DNA of 64,000 nt from Enoplolaimus lenunculus (lineage: Eukaryota > Nematoda > Enoplea > Enoplida > Thoracostomopsidae). Below the pieces are notes generated by a model that saw only the letters and a list, made by a program, of their open reading frames with translations, was not told the origin of the DNA and did not search any database. Both the position numbers and the translations under genes were made by a program. The stretch's first letter is position 1. The number at the start of each line of letters is the position of its first letter. Location of the stretch: assembly GCA_030248215.1 (NCBI GenBank), contig JASANG010001362.1, positions 20,768-84,767 on the forward strand. The letters are read 5' to 3'. This document shows positions 43,083 through 55,178 of the stretch, piece after piece.

Positions 43083-43425
43083 ACTTTTGTTGTTGTTGTT
43101 GTTGTTTGTTGTTATTGTTTGTTGTTATTGTTGTTTTTGTTGTTTGTTGTTTGTTTTTTGTTGTTTGTTGATTGTTATTTGTTTGTTGATTGTTGATTGT
43201 TGTTTCTTGTTTCTTGTTTGTTGTTTGTTGATTGTTGATTGTTGTTTGTTGATTGTTGTTTGTTGTTTTTTGATTGTTTTTGTTTGTTGATTGGGGATTG
43301 TTGTTTGTTTGTTTTTGTTGTTTGTTGTTGGTTTTGTTGTATTTTGTTTGTTGATTGCTGTTTGTTCATTGTTGTTTGTTATTTGTTTGTTGTTTGTTTG
43401 TTGTTTGTTGCTTGTTTGCTGCTGC

Positions 43426-43462
<37 letters not shown>

Positions 43463-43561
43463 GATGGTGTTGTTGTTAGTTGTTATTGTTATTGTTGTTG
43501 TTGTGGTTGTAGTAGTAGTAGTAAGTAGTAGTAGTAGCAGCAGTAGTAGTAGTTGTAGTTA
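43083..43561. repeat. 480-bp GTT/GTTT-rich simple repeat
   Basis: Runs of TTGTTG and TTGTTTG grade into pure (GTT)n near 43,421-43,461, then (GTA)n near 43,509-43,556. Long open frames exist on both strands only because the unit lacks stops. Confidence 0.97.
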
Positions 43562-44255
43562 GATGTTGCTGTTAATATTTGCGGTTTGGTTAGCAAGATC
43601 GCTTAGTGCAGAGGCTTGGGTTGCGTGCGGCAGCCCGCCATCCTGCTTAGGCGCCTTCCATGTACAAAGGGTGCAAGGGGGCGACACCTCCCCTGGTATA
43701 ATCAATTTCAACAAAAAGTATTGATGTCCCGTTTTTGTTTTTCCTGAGAAAATATATATAGCTCCGCCCATTTTCCGGTTTCCCAAAGCATATTGTTGGA
43801 AGAGCATTCACACGGGGGGTGGTTTTGGGGATTCGTTCCCCCACGTTTGGCTGGTGCCCCACTCCAAAATAGACTTGCGCCAGACATTGTGATTGAAATT
43901 GATTTTTGTCCATTCCGCATCCCCTCGTTCAAAAATTTTCAACTCTATCCGCGTTTTGAACCAAAAAATCGCAGGTTTATAACGGTATTAAAATCCAGTA
44001 GTGTGCTAGTCAGCTGTGGCTGCCTAGACCGCAAGTAGGTAGCTACGGAATGGAGTTACAGATGACGTAAGTAAAGTTTGAAATTTGCACTTTTCCCGTT
44101 TTCCGTTCTGAACAAAGATCCCAATTTTCCAGACAAAGCAAACTTCTCTATCAGGAAGGAAGAAAACCTATACGTTTAAAGATAGTAAACTGAAAATTTT
44201 TCGCTTAACCCTTTCTCACACATGAATATTTTCTATTTCCCCTGAGACCTACTTA
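43562..44255. other. No recognised gene
   Basis: 43,600-43,930 is less AT-rich, with several C- and G-runs (CACGGGGGGTGG, GTTCCCCCACG). It gives overlapping short frames on the minus strand, none convincing. Possibly a degraded mobile element. Confidence 0.35.
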
Positions 44256-44322
44256 TATGCTAGGATTCGAACTCCAGTGACTGAAGTGGGAGGCGTATAT
44301 CATCACCACTCAGCTATAGGAG
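44256..44322 (-). repeat. tRNA-like SINE head or tRNA relic
   Basis: On the minus strand TAGCTGAGTGGTGATGA (A box) is followed by GGAGTTCGAATCCTAGC (B box) at tRNA-like distance. The T and acceptor stems are mismatched, so it is not a working tRNA gene. A 3' extension continues toward 44,220. Confidence 0.5.
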
Positions 44323-44717
44323 CTTGACGCTCGAGCCCGAGGGGGTTCTGACGTCTTGTGGTGATTAGTACTATGTATACGTGTTGCAATTGTTAAACAC
44401 GGTGCGATATATACTATTTAACGTATATACACTGCGCTGAGTTGCCTACAGAAAACTCAATGTGAGAAGGGGTTAACATTTCGACCTTCCCGTTTTGGAA
44501 CTTTGTCTACTACATACACCCTTTCTACCCTTTCAATTTTCCAAACAAAACCTATGGTTCAGATTATCCGGTTTTTTTCACCAGAATTTCCAGGTGTTTT
44601 CGGTATTTGAAAATTTAAGAATAATTGGCATATTATTGTAACTTATTTTTCTAAAATTGTCTGAGTGTGTATTACGATTACCAATGTACCATATTCCATA
44701 ATATCATAAGTTTTCAG

Positions 44718-45534
44718 CAGGGTATAACCGGAGGTCTGCCTCCGGCTCCGGCTGAAGATCAGAAATTTCGCTGAAATTAGCGTAAGTAAAACCAAACAAC
44801 TTATTAACAGCATATTGCAGATATTGGCTAAAATTGACTAATTAACCATCATTTTTACTCAGGGTGCAAACGGAGGTGAAAAATGCCGGAGTCGAAGGTC
44901 AACAAAATTTGCCGGAGCCGGAGGTGAGGCGAAATTAGGTAGTAAAAATGATGGTTAATTTAAATACCTAGTTAATTTTAGCCAATATATATGCAATATG
45001 CAGGGTGCAACCGGAATTATAAAATACCGGAACCGAAACCGGAAAGTAAAAAAATCCGGAACCGGAAGAGAAAAAATATTTGTTGCCGAAAAATTCATTT
45101 TTAAGCGCTATTTCATCGCTTTGAATGCTGTAAACACCCCATTAGAATGCCAAAATCCTGAAACAAGTGCAGTAGGTGGAAACAGTGATAAATTATTAAG
45201 TGTGGCACAAATTGAAAATTTTGGCAATGCACGACGCTAGGACAATTTTAGATATAAATAAGTTCGACTAATATGCCATTTTTTCACAAATTTTCGAATG
45301 AGAAAAAATTTTCAATACTGAAAATACCGGAAATTTCCGGTAAAAAATACCCGATTTCTTACCGGAACCGGATAGGAAAAATACCGGATTTCCCTACCGT
45401 TGTTACGGTGTTTGGTTTAACGCTAAATTTTCTGCGAATTTTCGGAAATACTCTCCTGAAAATTGTGACAAAAGCCCGATTTTCTGCCGGACCAGAAGGC
45501 AGACCTCCGTGTAGGTGGCTGTGCCACTCCTAAG
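44718..45534. mobile_element. hAT-like element (outer) with nested CAGGGTGCAACCGG ends
   Basis: CAGGGTATAACCGGAGGTCTGCC starts it. The right side carries GGCAGACCTCCGTG near 45,500, its inverted counterpart. CAGGGTGCAAACGG at 44,860 and CAGGGTGCAACCGG at 45,001 are two further left ends of related elements inside it. CCGG-rich subterminal repeats are typical of the family here. No transposase seen. Confidence 0.5.
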
Positions 45535-46805
45535 TATATTTCAAACTAAAAACTAAAATTAATCTAAAATCAAACCTAAATCCACACCTTAAAGGAGTCC
45601 CCGTCTCCGCCTAGTCTCTCTTAGAACTTAAGTTAGGCTTAGGCGTTGCTAAACGGCGTAGAAATTTATAAATCGATGCGTGGCGGCTGCGTCCGCAGTG
45701 TTGGTATTCAGGGGCCCTGCGTGTCCAAAAATTTAAAGTGTTGAATATTGTTGCAAGTACAGGAGCGGCTTTGGCCACGTAATAAACTTTAACTTAGCTA
45801 GTCAGCATCATGCTGACATATTGTTGTTGTTGTTGTAGTATCTGTTGTTAGAGGCGGATATGTGTGTCCCTAAGGTGCCTGAGACACCCGGGACGCACAA
45901 AATTATGCAAATTAACTCGACATGGGGGCTGGGGTAGCCAGCCTCCATAATCATTCTGATTTTTGGAACCTACGATGTGTTGCGTTTTTGCGGACGTTTT
46001 GAGCTAACAGTTTACGGCGTAGTTTATTGATTTGTTGAGTTGAATTGCATAGTGCACCGGGTGACTTAGGAAAAAAGGAATTTAACTGGAATCAGAATCA
46101 CGGTAGCTCCGGATGTGAGCCTACGGTGAAACCGGCTTAGGAATTCATTAACGGAAGCACATAGCGCGGAGCCTTCGGGCAGTACCAGGGGAACTCGGGG
46201 ATTACTTGGGGAATGTTATAAGGGGATTCTTGGGGATACTTGGGAGTTGTACTGGAGTTGTCGATTCTAGCGGGGCTAGTCTCGACGGTATTATTTGGGA
46301 TTACTTGGGGTTTTGTACGGTGATTGGGAGTCACGGAGAACTTGGGTTGTCACGTTACGTTTACATTTGGCATTGTACAGTGTGAGCTAGTGACTTAGTT
46401 GAACAACAGGGTTAAGGTATATCGTAGTTGACGTGCGGAAAGCACCTAACAAAGGAACTTTCGGCACCTTCGGAGAATATAAAGTAGGCAGCATAAGCAT
46501 ATTACTCGTTTACTCGTTGTATTCGGTACTTGTGCTTTATTGAATATAGCTTTAATACGGTGTTGGGGGGAATAAACGGGAAAACGACCGCATTTATTAA
46601 ATCAGAGCGATATAAGCGTCATTGGAAACGGACCTGAAACGCGGAGTTGGTGGTTTCATTGAGTATCCGAAATCACGAATTATTCACACTCCGGTTGTAC
46701 CATGTTTTTGCTACTTAATTTCGCCTCACCTTCGTCTTCACCTCCGGCTCCGGCAAGTTTCGTTAACCTCCGGCTCCAGTATTTATCATCTCCGGTGGCA
46801 CCCTC
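44860..46805. mobile_element. Possible hAT-like element with ~85-bp inverted ends
   Basis: CAGGGTGCAAACGGAGGTGA with TTGCCGGAGCCGGAGGTGAG at the left is mirrored at 46,720-46,805 (CTCCGGCTCCGGCAAG ... GGTGGCACCCTC). Flanking octamers do not match, so the pair may come from two different insertions. Confidence 0.4.
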
Positions 46806-46974
46806 GTTCTCCGCTACGTACTGAAGTTGTGTTTAGGATTTTGGCATTCAGTGGTGTGTATAACACTATCAAAACCGATCAAATATCGTTGAAATGAATT
46901 TTTCGGCAATAAGTATTTTTTCCGGTATTTTTTAGCTTTCCGGTTTCAGTAGTTATATTTCCGGTTGCACCATG
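45001..46974. mobile_element. Possible ~2-kb hAT-like element with ~160-bp inverted ends
   Basis: 45,001-45,170 and 46,815-46,974 are inverted copies: CAGGGTGCAACCGGA at the left, CCGGTTGCACCATG at the right, with TTGCCGAAAAATTCATTT and GAATGCCAAAATCCT in both. The interior (45,540-46,700) shows no transposase frame. A worn GGGGATTACTTGGGGA-type tandem lies at about 46,195-46,325. No target duplication is visible. Confidence 0.5.
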
Positions 46975-47640
46975 TAAAGTAGGAATGGCACCGTATCGTA
47001 CGAAAAAACCTACGCAACAGATTTCTCCTACCAAGCCGTCATACAAGAGTAGCTGCGCTGCCCTCCTGATCATGTTTTCCTCTCTGCAAAACTGGAAGCC
47101 TCAGTTCTATAAAAGACCTCGGCAAATTTTTTCTCAAAATTGCACCAAGTTTAAAAACGCACCAAAAGGTTTTGTAATTATGCAAAATTTCACTACCGAT
47201 ATCGCCGAAACCTCCATCGGAAATTCTACCGGAGCCAGACTTCCTGCTGTGCCGAAGGCACACTCCTGGTGGTTGTACACTGATTACAATACAGGAAGAC
47301 TGTGAGCCAATGTATAAAACATGGGCAGTGCAGTAGCATAAGCACATACATTCCTAAGCATTAGCCTAAGAATTAGCTTAAATGTAAGTTTTAGCAAAAA
47401 ATTAATCTAAAGCTTAAGCTTACTTTGTTGCAGTCCCACAGAATGATGTTCGGCTTCTGATGGGCTAACCAAAGCATGTAATCTTTAAATCATACCACTC
47501 GTCTTATTTACACAATTCGATATTTACTGTATATAAAACACACATTGCTTCAAACTTCAGCTGCTCCTCATAAGCTTCGGGAAATTTCCATTCTCGTGTC
47601 CTTAATACTACAGGGCCTAATCGGGTAGTAAAAAATAACG
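46975..47640. other. No gene; worn TTAGGC-type element at about 47,318-47,450
   Basis: CCTAAGCATTAGCCTAAG and TTGCAGTCCCACAGAATGATGTTC match, inverted, parts of the 69-260 element. The rest is CCGG-poor spacer. Confidence 0.4.
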
Positions 47641-48061
47641 GAAAGGGATAGTGATCGAAATAACTGAACCGGATACTTAACAGTGCACGACCGGAGGCCA
47701 CCTTCCGTTTTCGGCTGAAAATCGGCCTCCGGCTTCGATAGAATTTTTGCCGGAATTTCCGGCAATTTCGGTAGTACAATTTAGCACCATTTTGCAAAAT
47801 TAATCTGTTCAGAGCGTTTCGTTTTACTTTTGTCACAATTTTCAGGAAGGAAGTTCCAAAACTTCGCAGAAAATTTGCATAAAAACCAAACAACCTAACA
47901 ACATATTGGAGATATTGGCTAAAATTAACTAATGAACCATCATTTTTAATACCAAATTTCGCCTCACTTGCGGCTCCAGCAAGTTTCGTTGCCTCCGGCT
48001 TCGGCAAGTTTCGTTGACCTCCGGTTCAGCTCCTGTATTTTTCACGTCCGGTTGCACTCTG
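47641..48061 (-). mobile_element. hAT-like element end, CAGAGTGCAACCGG
   Basis: Read on the minus strand it begins CAGAGTGCAACCGGACGTGA and carries TTGCCGAAGCCGGAGG and GAGGCGAAATTTGG. Further in, it shares AATTGTGACAAAAG and TAGTGATCGAAATAAC-type boxes with 45,430 and 17,400. Its other end is not certain. The left edge of the inverted duplication falls inside this end. Confidence 0.55.
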
Positions 48062-48401
48062 ATATTTAAGCATAAAAGTTTGATATTTATTTTTCTGCTA
48101 AAAGAATTGAGACGTGAAAATATTCACAGGGGTTTCTACATTTTTACAGAAAAAATTGCGAATGCATCGAAATTTTGGCCAATGTTACTTTTAGGGCCGT
48201 AACAGTAGATTAAGCGTATTCCTAAGCCTAAGCCTAAGCCTAAGCGTTGCAAAAATGTGTTCCTTTTTTAAAATTTTGAATGAAATTCTTATTCTTTATT
48301 TCAGTTCGAGAGAGAGAAACGTTTACTGTCCAATATTAAACACAATAAAGTAGATCCTGAAATACCATTCCATCTTCAAATGATTGATTCCAATATATTA
48401 C

Positions 48402-51118
48402 TCACACCACATTATCCTTTGCTTCCATTTGAGTTAATTCGACAGCCGAAATCACCATGACATTATCACTACATACTATACTTTCGAAGACATTATAAAA
48501 AGTACACGAATACAAACGTATTCTAAGACGACACAACGAGCGGAAAACATTCTTCCTAAAAATATCCATGGGATCACAGTAAGTTTGATCAAAATTCAAC
48601 TTACATTAAGCTTTCCATATTGCAAATTGCGCGTGCTGAATAACAAAGTTGAAAACAGTTTGTGTTTGTATTCCCTATTTTACGCCCCAAAATTAGATAT
48701 GCCACGCCTAAGTGCTCTACGGTAGCAATTCGTTTTAACATGAGTGTAATCTCAGAGTAAAATCCGTAGGCACGAGGACAAAGTACGAAAACATGAAAAT
48801 TATCTTCAATAACATCGATATTTTGACCGGCACAATATAAACACATTTGTAATATCTGTAAATTTTGATAGTCTGTCGTTTGTGAACAGACGACGCTGCC
48901 GCAGTTTGTAGTGTAGGTCGCGAACGTTCCCTTCAACATACTTTGCTTTAGCCCATTCCCAAGATTTATTTACAACAGAAATTTCGATACCTAACTTTCC
49001 GGACCACAAACCATTTACGGAAACCATATTTTGCTTATATTTTTTTTCCACCCACATCGCGTACGAAAGCTTTGGGACAATTTTTTGATTACGAATTTCT
49101 TAACGCAAATCCATCAGAACTCATTTTCTCGTCGGAATTCAGCTTCTATGACCGCAAGGCAAATTTCCTTATAAAACTTTGGAACATGCACCAATTTTAC
49201 CTGTCGTTTCTTCAAATATTCCACTCGTCTGTAAAAGCAATGAAAACCTCTATTCCAACATAAAACCTCTTTGTGCAAAAGCACGCGAATGTATAATATT
49301 AAACGGCTAACTTTAATCCGTATATCTAAATCTGGAAACCCGACTCCACCCTGGTTGGGCTGAAATGCAATATTTCTGGTCTAACGAAATTCGCTTGCGA
49401 CGGGTACCACAAAAACTTACGTAAACTGTTGTAGACACGCTTGATTAGCCAACTTGGTGGCGTAGTAACACTGGAAACGTAGTTAAACATACACAAGAAA
49501 TATGTTACTACAAAATGAACTTTGCCAAAAAGCGACACACCAAAAGGTGGAACTTTTCTTTCAAAGCGAGTTATACCATCAAGATTCTTTGCCTAATTCT
49601 CTTCGCATTGAAAACCCTCTGCAGAAACAAATACTTCATATAATTTCAGTTTCTGTACTAAAAACTTTTGGTAAGCACTCTGCACTACACTTTCTTTCAA
49701 ACCACCCAACAGCAATAACTGTGTTTATTCAGTTTTTATCCGAGAACCTGATGCTTTTTTGAACCATTCAAAGATGTTTAAGACATTGTCTATTTCTTCC
49801 CATCTTGTTAGAAAAATTCTTGTGTCATCTGCAAATTTTGCAATTCTGGTTTTAACACTGCACAGTGGTACCCCTGTTGGCATATTTGTCGATCGCACAA
49901 AATGCGCAATAACTTCAGAAGTTTCACATATAACAAAAGAGATAATGAACAACCCTGTCGGACACCTCTGTTTACTTCAAACGGTGTAGACAAAAATCCG
50001 TTTACCAATACTAATGATTTTGACATTTTTTTATAAATGCATCGGAAATGTGTTTGAAATTTTGACCCAAATTCATTTTTTCAAAGTTTCGTGCATGAAA
50101 TCCCATTCTACCATATCAAAATCTGTTTGATGATCCAAAGATAATATCATTACTTCAGCATTGAATTCATTTGTGTAGTCTACTACACATCTGACATGAT
50201 TTAAGCTATCTGCAATGGTTCTTCCGGGTACTGAACTAGTTTGATCCGGATGCACCAAAGTATGCATTACACTTGCCAATCTTTTTGATAAAATTTTTGT
50301 GCCGTATTTAAAAGAGTGATTGGTCTCCAATTTTCTCTTAAATGACGCTCACCTTTTCCCTTGTAAAGCAAAGTGATTACACCATAATATGCAGAGATAT
50401 TCAACATATCCTGACCTAAAGAGTTGTTAAATAGCTTACACAAAAAAGGTGCAATTGCATCACAACATAACACATACAACTGAATTGGTATTTCATCCAA
50501 CCCTGGCGCTTTCTTCCTTTGCGCAACCACATTGCCTGTGTAACCTCCTGCACAGTTATATCACATTCTAAACTAATTTTTTGTTCCTCTGACAATTGTG
50601 GAAAGTTTAACTGATTTAAAAAATCTAGCATATGGCGATCAATACTCTAGCTTGAAAATACTTCCTTATATTGTTGAGATATTACCTCTAAAATTGAGGA
50701 GCTTTGACGTAAAATTCCGATAGAAGCATTTTTTATCGAGAAAAAATGACGCTGCTCCAAATCTTTTCGCTGTTCCGACTTAAGAGTCGACAAAGACACT
50801 TTATCATTCACAAAGTCGCTAAAATACATATTATGTTTACAGCTATTGCATAGGCTATATTTAATAACCTTATCTTAAGCTGTAGTTTAAGTAAATAGCA
50901 CTTTAGCTTTGCGTCATCGGGATAAGTACAAATTAAGTCTTGAGAGTCCCTAATCCTTTCTTCAAAACTTTTTCTAATTGAATTTCTCTCCCTTGCTTTA
51001 AATTTACCTAACTTATTAGAATAAGTTCTAACATTCATTTTAAAAACTTCCCAATGGTCTTAAAGCTCATAATCTATATTATTTAAAAATTGAGGCCAGA
51101 CACTAAAAACAGTTATTT
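48402..51118 (-). mobile_element. Tx1/L1-clade LINE ORF2 remnant (left arm)
   Basis: Non-LTR retrotransposon, 5' truncated: no endonuclease domain is seen. Minus-strand order: linker (MNVRTYSNKLGKFKARERNS, 51,038), then APGLDEIPIQL and GERHLRENWRPITLLNTAQK (fingers), VHPDQTSSVPGRTIADSLNH, LSLDHQTDFDMVEWDF (motif A), NGFLSTPFEVNRGVRQGCSL (motif B), KFADDTRIFL (motif C, FADD), the thumb region, and a C-terminal CLYCAG...H...C zinc-knuckle-like block at about 48,800. The frame is broken by several frameshifts and stops between these blocks (for example after 50,841, 50,267, 49,808 and 49,326), so it is dead. Its 3' end is near 48,402. Confidence 0.9.
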
Positions 51119-51827
51119 GTTAACAAAATTACTAGACAAACGTATTGAAATGTACACTTAATGTCAGACTCCTGCTGCAATTTGTGCGTGCGTTTTAACG
51201 ATGCACAGCAATTGTTCCGTTGCATACGACGCAAGATTTTTTATTATACAATATAGAATAACTCAGATTTACACCAAGAAACCCTGAATATTTGGAACAC
51301 CAGCAATCCGAACGCTCGATTTGGAATCTTTAACATAATTTTACTAAAATAGCTATGTAACATTGGAGCCTAATATTTTGAAAGTTTTCTAAAAAAGGTC
51401 AACGATAAAACGCAAAGCCGGCTGGGTATATTGTTTCCTACACAGAATATCAATAGACTAATGCAAACAAAAATTATATATACAAGTAATAAATGCGTTT
51501 ACTAAATACATAACTACTGAAAGAAAATCATCAAAATTCAGAGTGTTCTTTTCCCACAAACACCGCTTGCCAATCACCTTTTCCTCCTCCACACAACTGT
51601 AGCCCTTGAAAGTGCTGTTGGAATAATGAACAATCGTCCAGCAAGACGCTGTTTTTATTTTTATTGTTTCCTGTTTTAATACATTTTTACTATTTTTATA
51701 TTATATTTATTTTTATTTATTTTTATATTTTTTACTACCATCACCATAACTACTAACAACACCAATATTTACAATATTTACATGTTTAGCTACATAACTA
51801 GTATAAATAATGATGCTACTGGCCACA

Positions 51828-54800
51828 TCATGATGACTTAGTCCCATTAGGCCCGTTTACTAGTACCATATAATTCGAGTAAAGCACAGGAAACCGCAGT
51901 TTCAACATTTCTATTTCCTCAGGAAACATTTTAACCCCAACTTCCATTGCAAACAGTGCCTGTGCAAGATGATCTGTCGTATAGTCTGTTTGCGTTGCTG
52001 TTGCGCGTCGTCTTGTGTTTTCGTTGCGAATATCTTTCTGTAAAGAATTATCCCTAAATATTTTAACCACTCAACAATGTATAGCAGTAGCGGATGTCAG
52101 CAGTTTGCAACATTCCCAATATCGCTGCGGAAAATTATTAATACCAGAGATATGTTAGTTTTGAACCTATATATCAGTATAGATATTTTCGGGGCATTGG
52201 TATCGGTATTTTTAAGAGCATACCGACACTTTTAATCTTATTATACTCTGACTAATTGAGTTTAATATATCAGGGTTCCAACAGAAACTGAATTTTGCCG
52301 GAACAGCAACTGGAATTAAACTTTTTTGCCGGAACTGGAATTTATTCAGCTCCGTCCCGCTAGTTTAACTTGACGGATATTATTTTAAAAAACTTCAAAA
52401 AACTTATACCATGCCAAGACCATCAAAGTGATTGACTTACTTTTACATATTTTTCCCTGCCACGCATGTAATGTAATTGTTTGCATGTAACCGTATGCGT
52501 TCACAGTCTTTATTGGGTTACAATGCCGCTAGAAAACCAGATATAGATGACGAGTGTTATTCAAGCCTTTAGGGACGTAACAAAATATATCTTAGCAATT
52601 TGTTTTATTCCTATGGCTAAACCTAAACTTCAGCGTAAAAATCGGTCTATAAAATCACTAAGCCTAAGAAAAATATTAGCTTTAATCGGAGCCAGGGATG
52701 GGCGGAGACCTGCCATGAAATGTCTCGGTTTCGGTCAACTTTCGGGCATCACCTAAAAAATTAAACTTTCAAAATAAATAAATAAATTCTATTGCTTTTT
52801 TCGTAGTTTTTTGTTCGTTCATTGTTTTTTGTGTGTTTTCAGAATATCTGCTCTTGCTTCAAGAATATTAACTTCTGCTTTTTACAGGACTACCAGCATT
52901 TGCTGAATCTTCGACTTTTAGTACCGGTTCAAAACCATCGAGACTCAAAAAATGGAGACCTGCCAAATCTACATACCGAGATTTGCCGAGACTGAGACCG
53001 AGACGCGAATCCTTGACCTTAGCTACCTCTGTTTTATATTACCTACAGAATATAAATGCCCTCAGGAACATCTGCCAAACGAATATTGCAACTGAATGCA
53101 GCGCTACAAAAATAAAATAGTGGAATAGGATCGTTGTTAAAGTGTTGCAAATGCATCGTTGAGACATGTTAAACTTTGTCACGTAACCACTTTGGGTACC
53201 TTAAGCCTCGGAAGAAAGAGTTGCCAGATACATTTGCTATTTGAATGCAATCTAGTATTAGATTATCAGGCTCCGGCTCCGTCAGTTTTAGGTATCCGGT
53301 CGCACCCTGTTCATTGCGATATTTGCTTGGCCCATGTTACTTTTACGGACATTCAGTTTTCCGTAGGCACTAAATAATAGAGGAGGCTATGATTAAGGCT
53401 AGTATTTTTGATTAGGCTAAGACTTTAGTTACAGTCTTATTTTTACACTGAAGTTTAGGCGTAGCCTTAGAAATAATAGGACTATGCTAAGACACATACT
53501 GTTAAATTTTGCAGCGTTATTGTAACCCAATAAAGATTGTGAACGTATACGGACACATGTAAACATTTAAATTACCTGTATGACATAAAAAATTTGTAAA
53601 AGTAAATCAATCATTTCCATGGTAGTTGGCCTAAATATAAACGATGGTTTCAATTTGTTGACGTTTTTAAAAAACATCCAGCGGGTTAAAATACCGGAGC
53701 CGGATGATTTTTCCTCGGAGCCGAATGTTCTTTGCCGGAGTCGAATGTTTTTTGCCGGGGGTCCATGACCGATAGCACCATGATATATAAAAAATAACGC
53801 AGCATTCATGATTATTCTCTTATCACGGGAAGCTTGAAACTATTGAGCGTGAGTGCAGTCTAACATACATGGTGAAAGCGGCTGCTTTATCGGCTGGATT
53901 GAAAAATCTGCGACATGTGCTGAATAAGAATTGGTGTAACTATAGGTGATTGACGGCCGTCAAAAATTGCTTGATACAATACCAACCGAATACCGACACT
54001 TGCTGAGACCGAGGCCGCACATCCTGTACAACTTTCGGTATCGGTATGGCATAGTAATATCAGTGTATCGGTATTTTACAACATCGGTTCAACATTAAGT
54101 AAAACCTTAATTAGTTTGATCACCTATCGCTAACTTGTAGTACTAATTAAGCTTTTAGCTCAAAAGTATAAATCACTACACCAATACCAAAAAACGTTCC
54201 ACATTACCTGAATACGGACTGACGTATTTCTCGCCTTGGCGCCACAGCATTCATCGTTCCTTTGGTGCATTCGCCGCTGCCCACTCTGAGTTCCACGTTG
54301 CTGTTGCCCTTGTTGCGGTCGCTGTTGTAGCTCTTGTTCTTGTTGTTGTAGCTCTTGTTCTTGTTGTAGCTCTTGTAGTTCTTGAAGCTGCTGCTGTTGT
54401 TGTAACTCTTGGCGTTGTCGTTCCTGTTCTTGTTCTCGTTTTCGTTGTAACAGTTGTAGGTGTTGTAATTGTTGGCTACGCCGCTTTCGTTGTTCCCGTT
54501 GACGGTTTAGCTCTTGTGGTTGCTGTTGTTCTAGTAGTTGGTCACGTTGTTGTTGTTGTTGTTGTAGTATCAGTCGTAGTTGTTGTTCTCGCTGTTTAAC
54601 CAACTTCCGTTGTTCTCGTTCATGCCAAAGACCGCCAGCCCCACCAGCGCCACGCCCATTTTCACGTTCCATACTCACCGACACCGTGCTACGTGTCACA
54701 GCAGTAGCACCATTACCCCCGTCCACCACACCGTTATCTAAGCCTAATCCTAATCCTAAGCCTGTCGCTTCATCGACCGTTTTCATTTCGAACGATTCCG

Positions 54801-55146
54801 TCGATGGATTGCGTCGTGACTGCATGACCGGACCCCCAGCAGCGCTCAAAAATCGTGGTCGACGGGAACTAATCGGCGCTACCTCAACGCTATCCATGGC
54901 TACCGTTTCCGCCCCATCACTATCATACCCGTCTTCTTTTAAATTGATCAAAAGTACCTCGGAGCGATCGTAAAATATTGCCGCTTCACGCCAAGAACGT
55001 CTGTACGAGGCAGTCGAAGAAGTTGCTGCAGAACTGGCGTCGTCTCCCAAATCTATCGTGTGGCCGCCGGCGGATCGTAGTGAAATTGACGATTCCATTG
55101 GTGATAATAGCGGAGGCGTTGCTTGTCGCTGCTCTGGATGTTGCGG

Positions 55147-55178
<32 letters not shown>

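Noticed and set aside
43087-43562. Leu/Val/Cys-rich and Asn/Gln-rich frames in the GTT tract
   Set aside because: Simple repeat without stops on either strand; no domain or splice context.
44256-44322. A functional tRNA gene
   Set aside because: A and B boxes are present but acceptor and T stems do not pair.
46130-46600. Segment with a TATAAAG string and AATAAA that could be read as an old LTR-like piece
   Set aside because: No paired copy, no flanking element parts and no clear ends; not enough to call an LTR.
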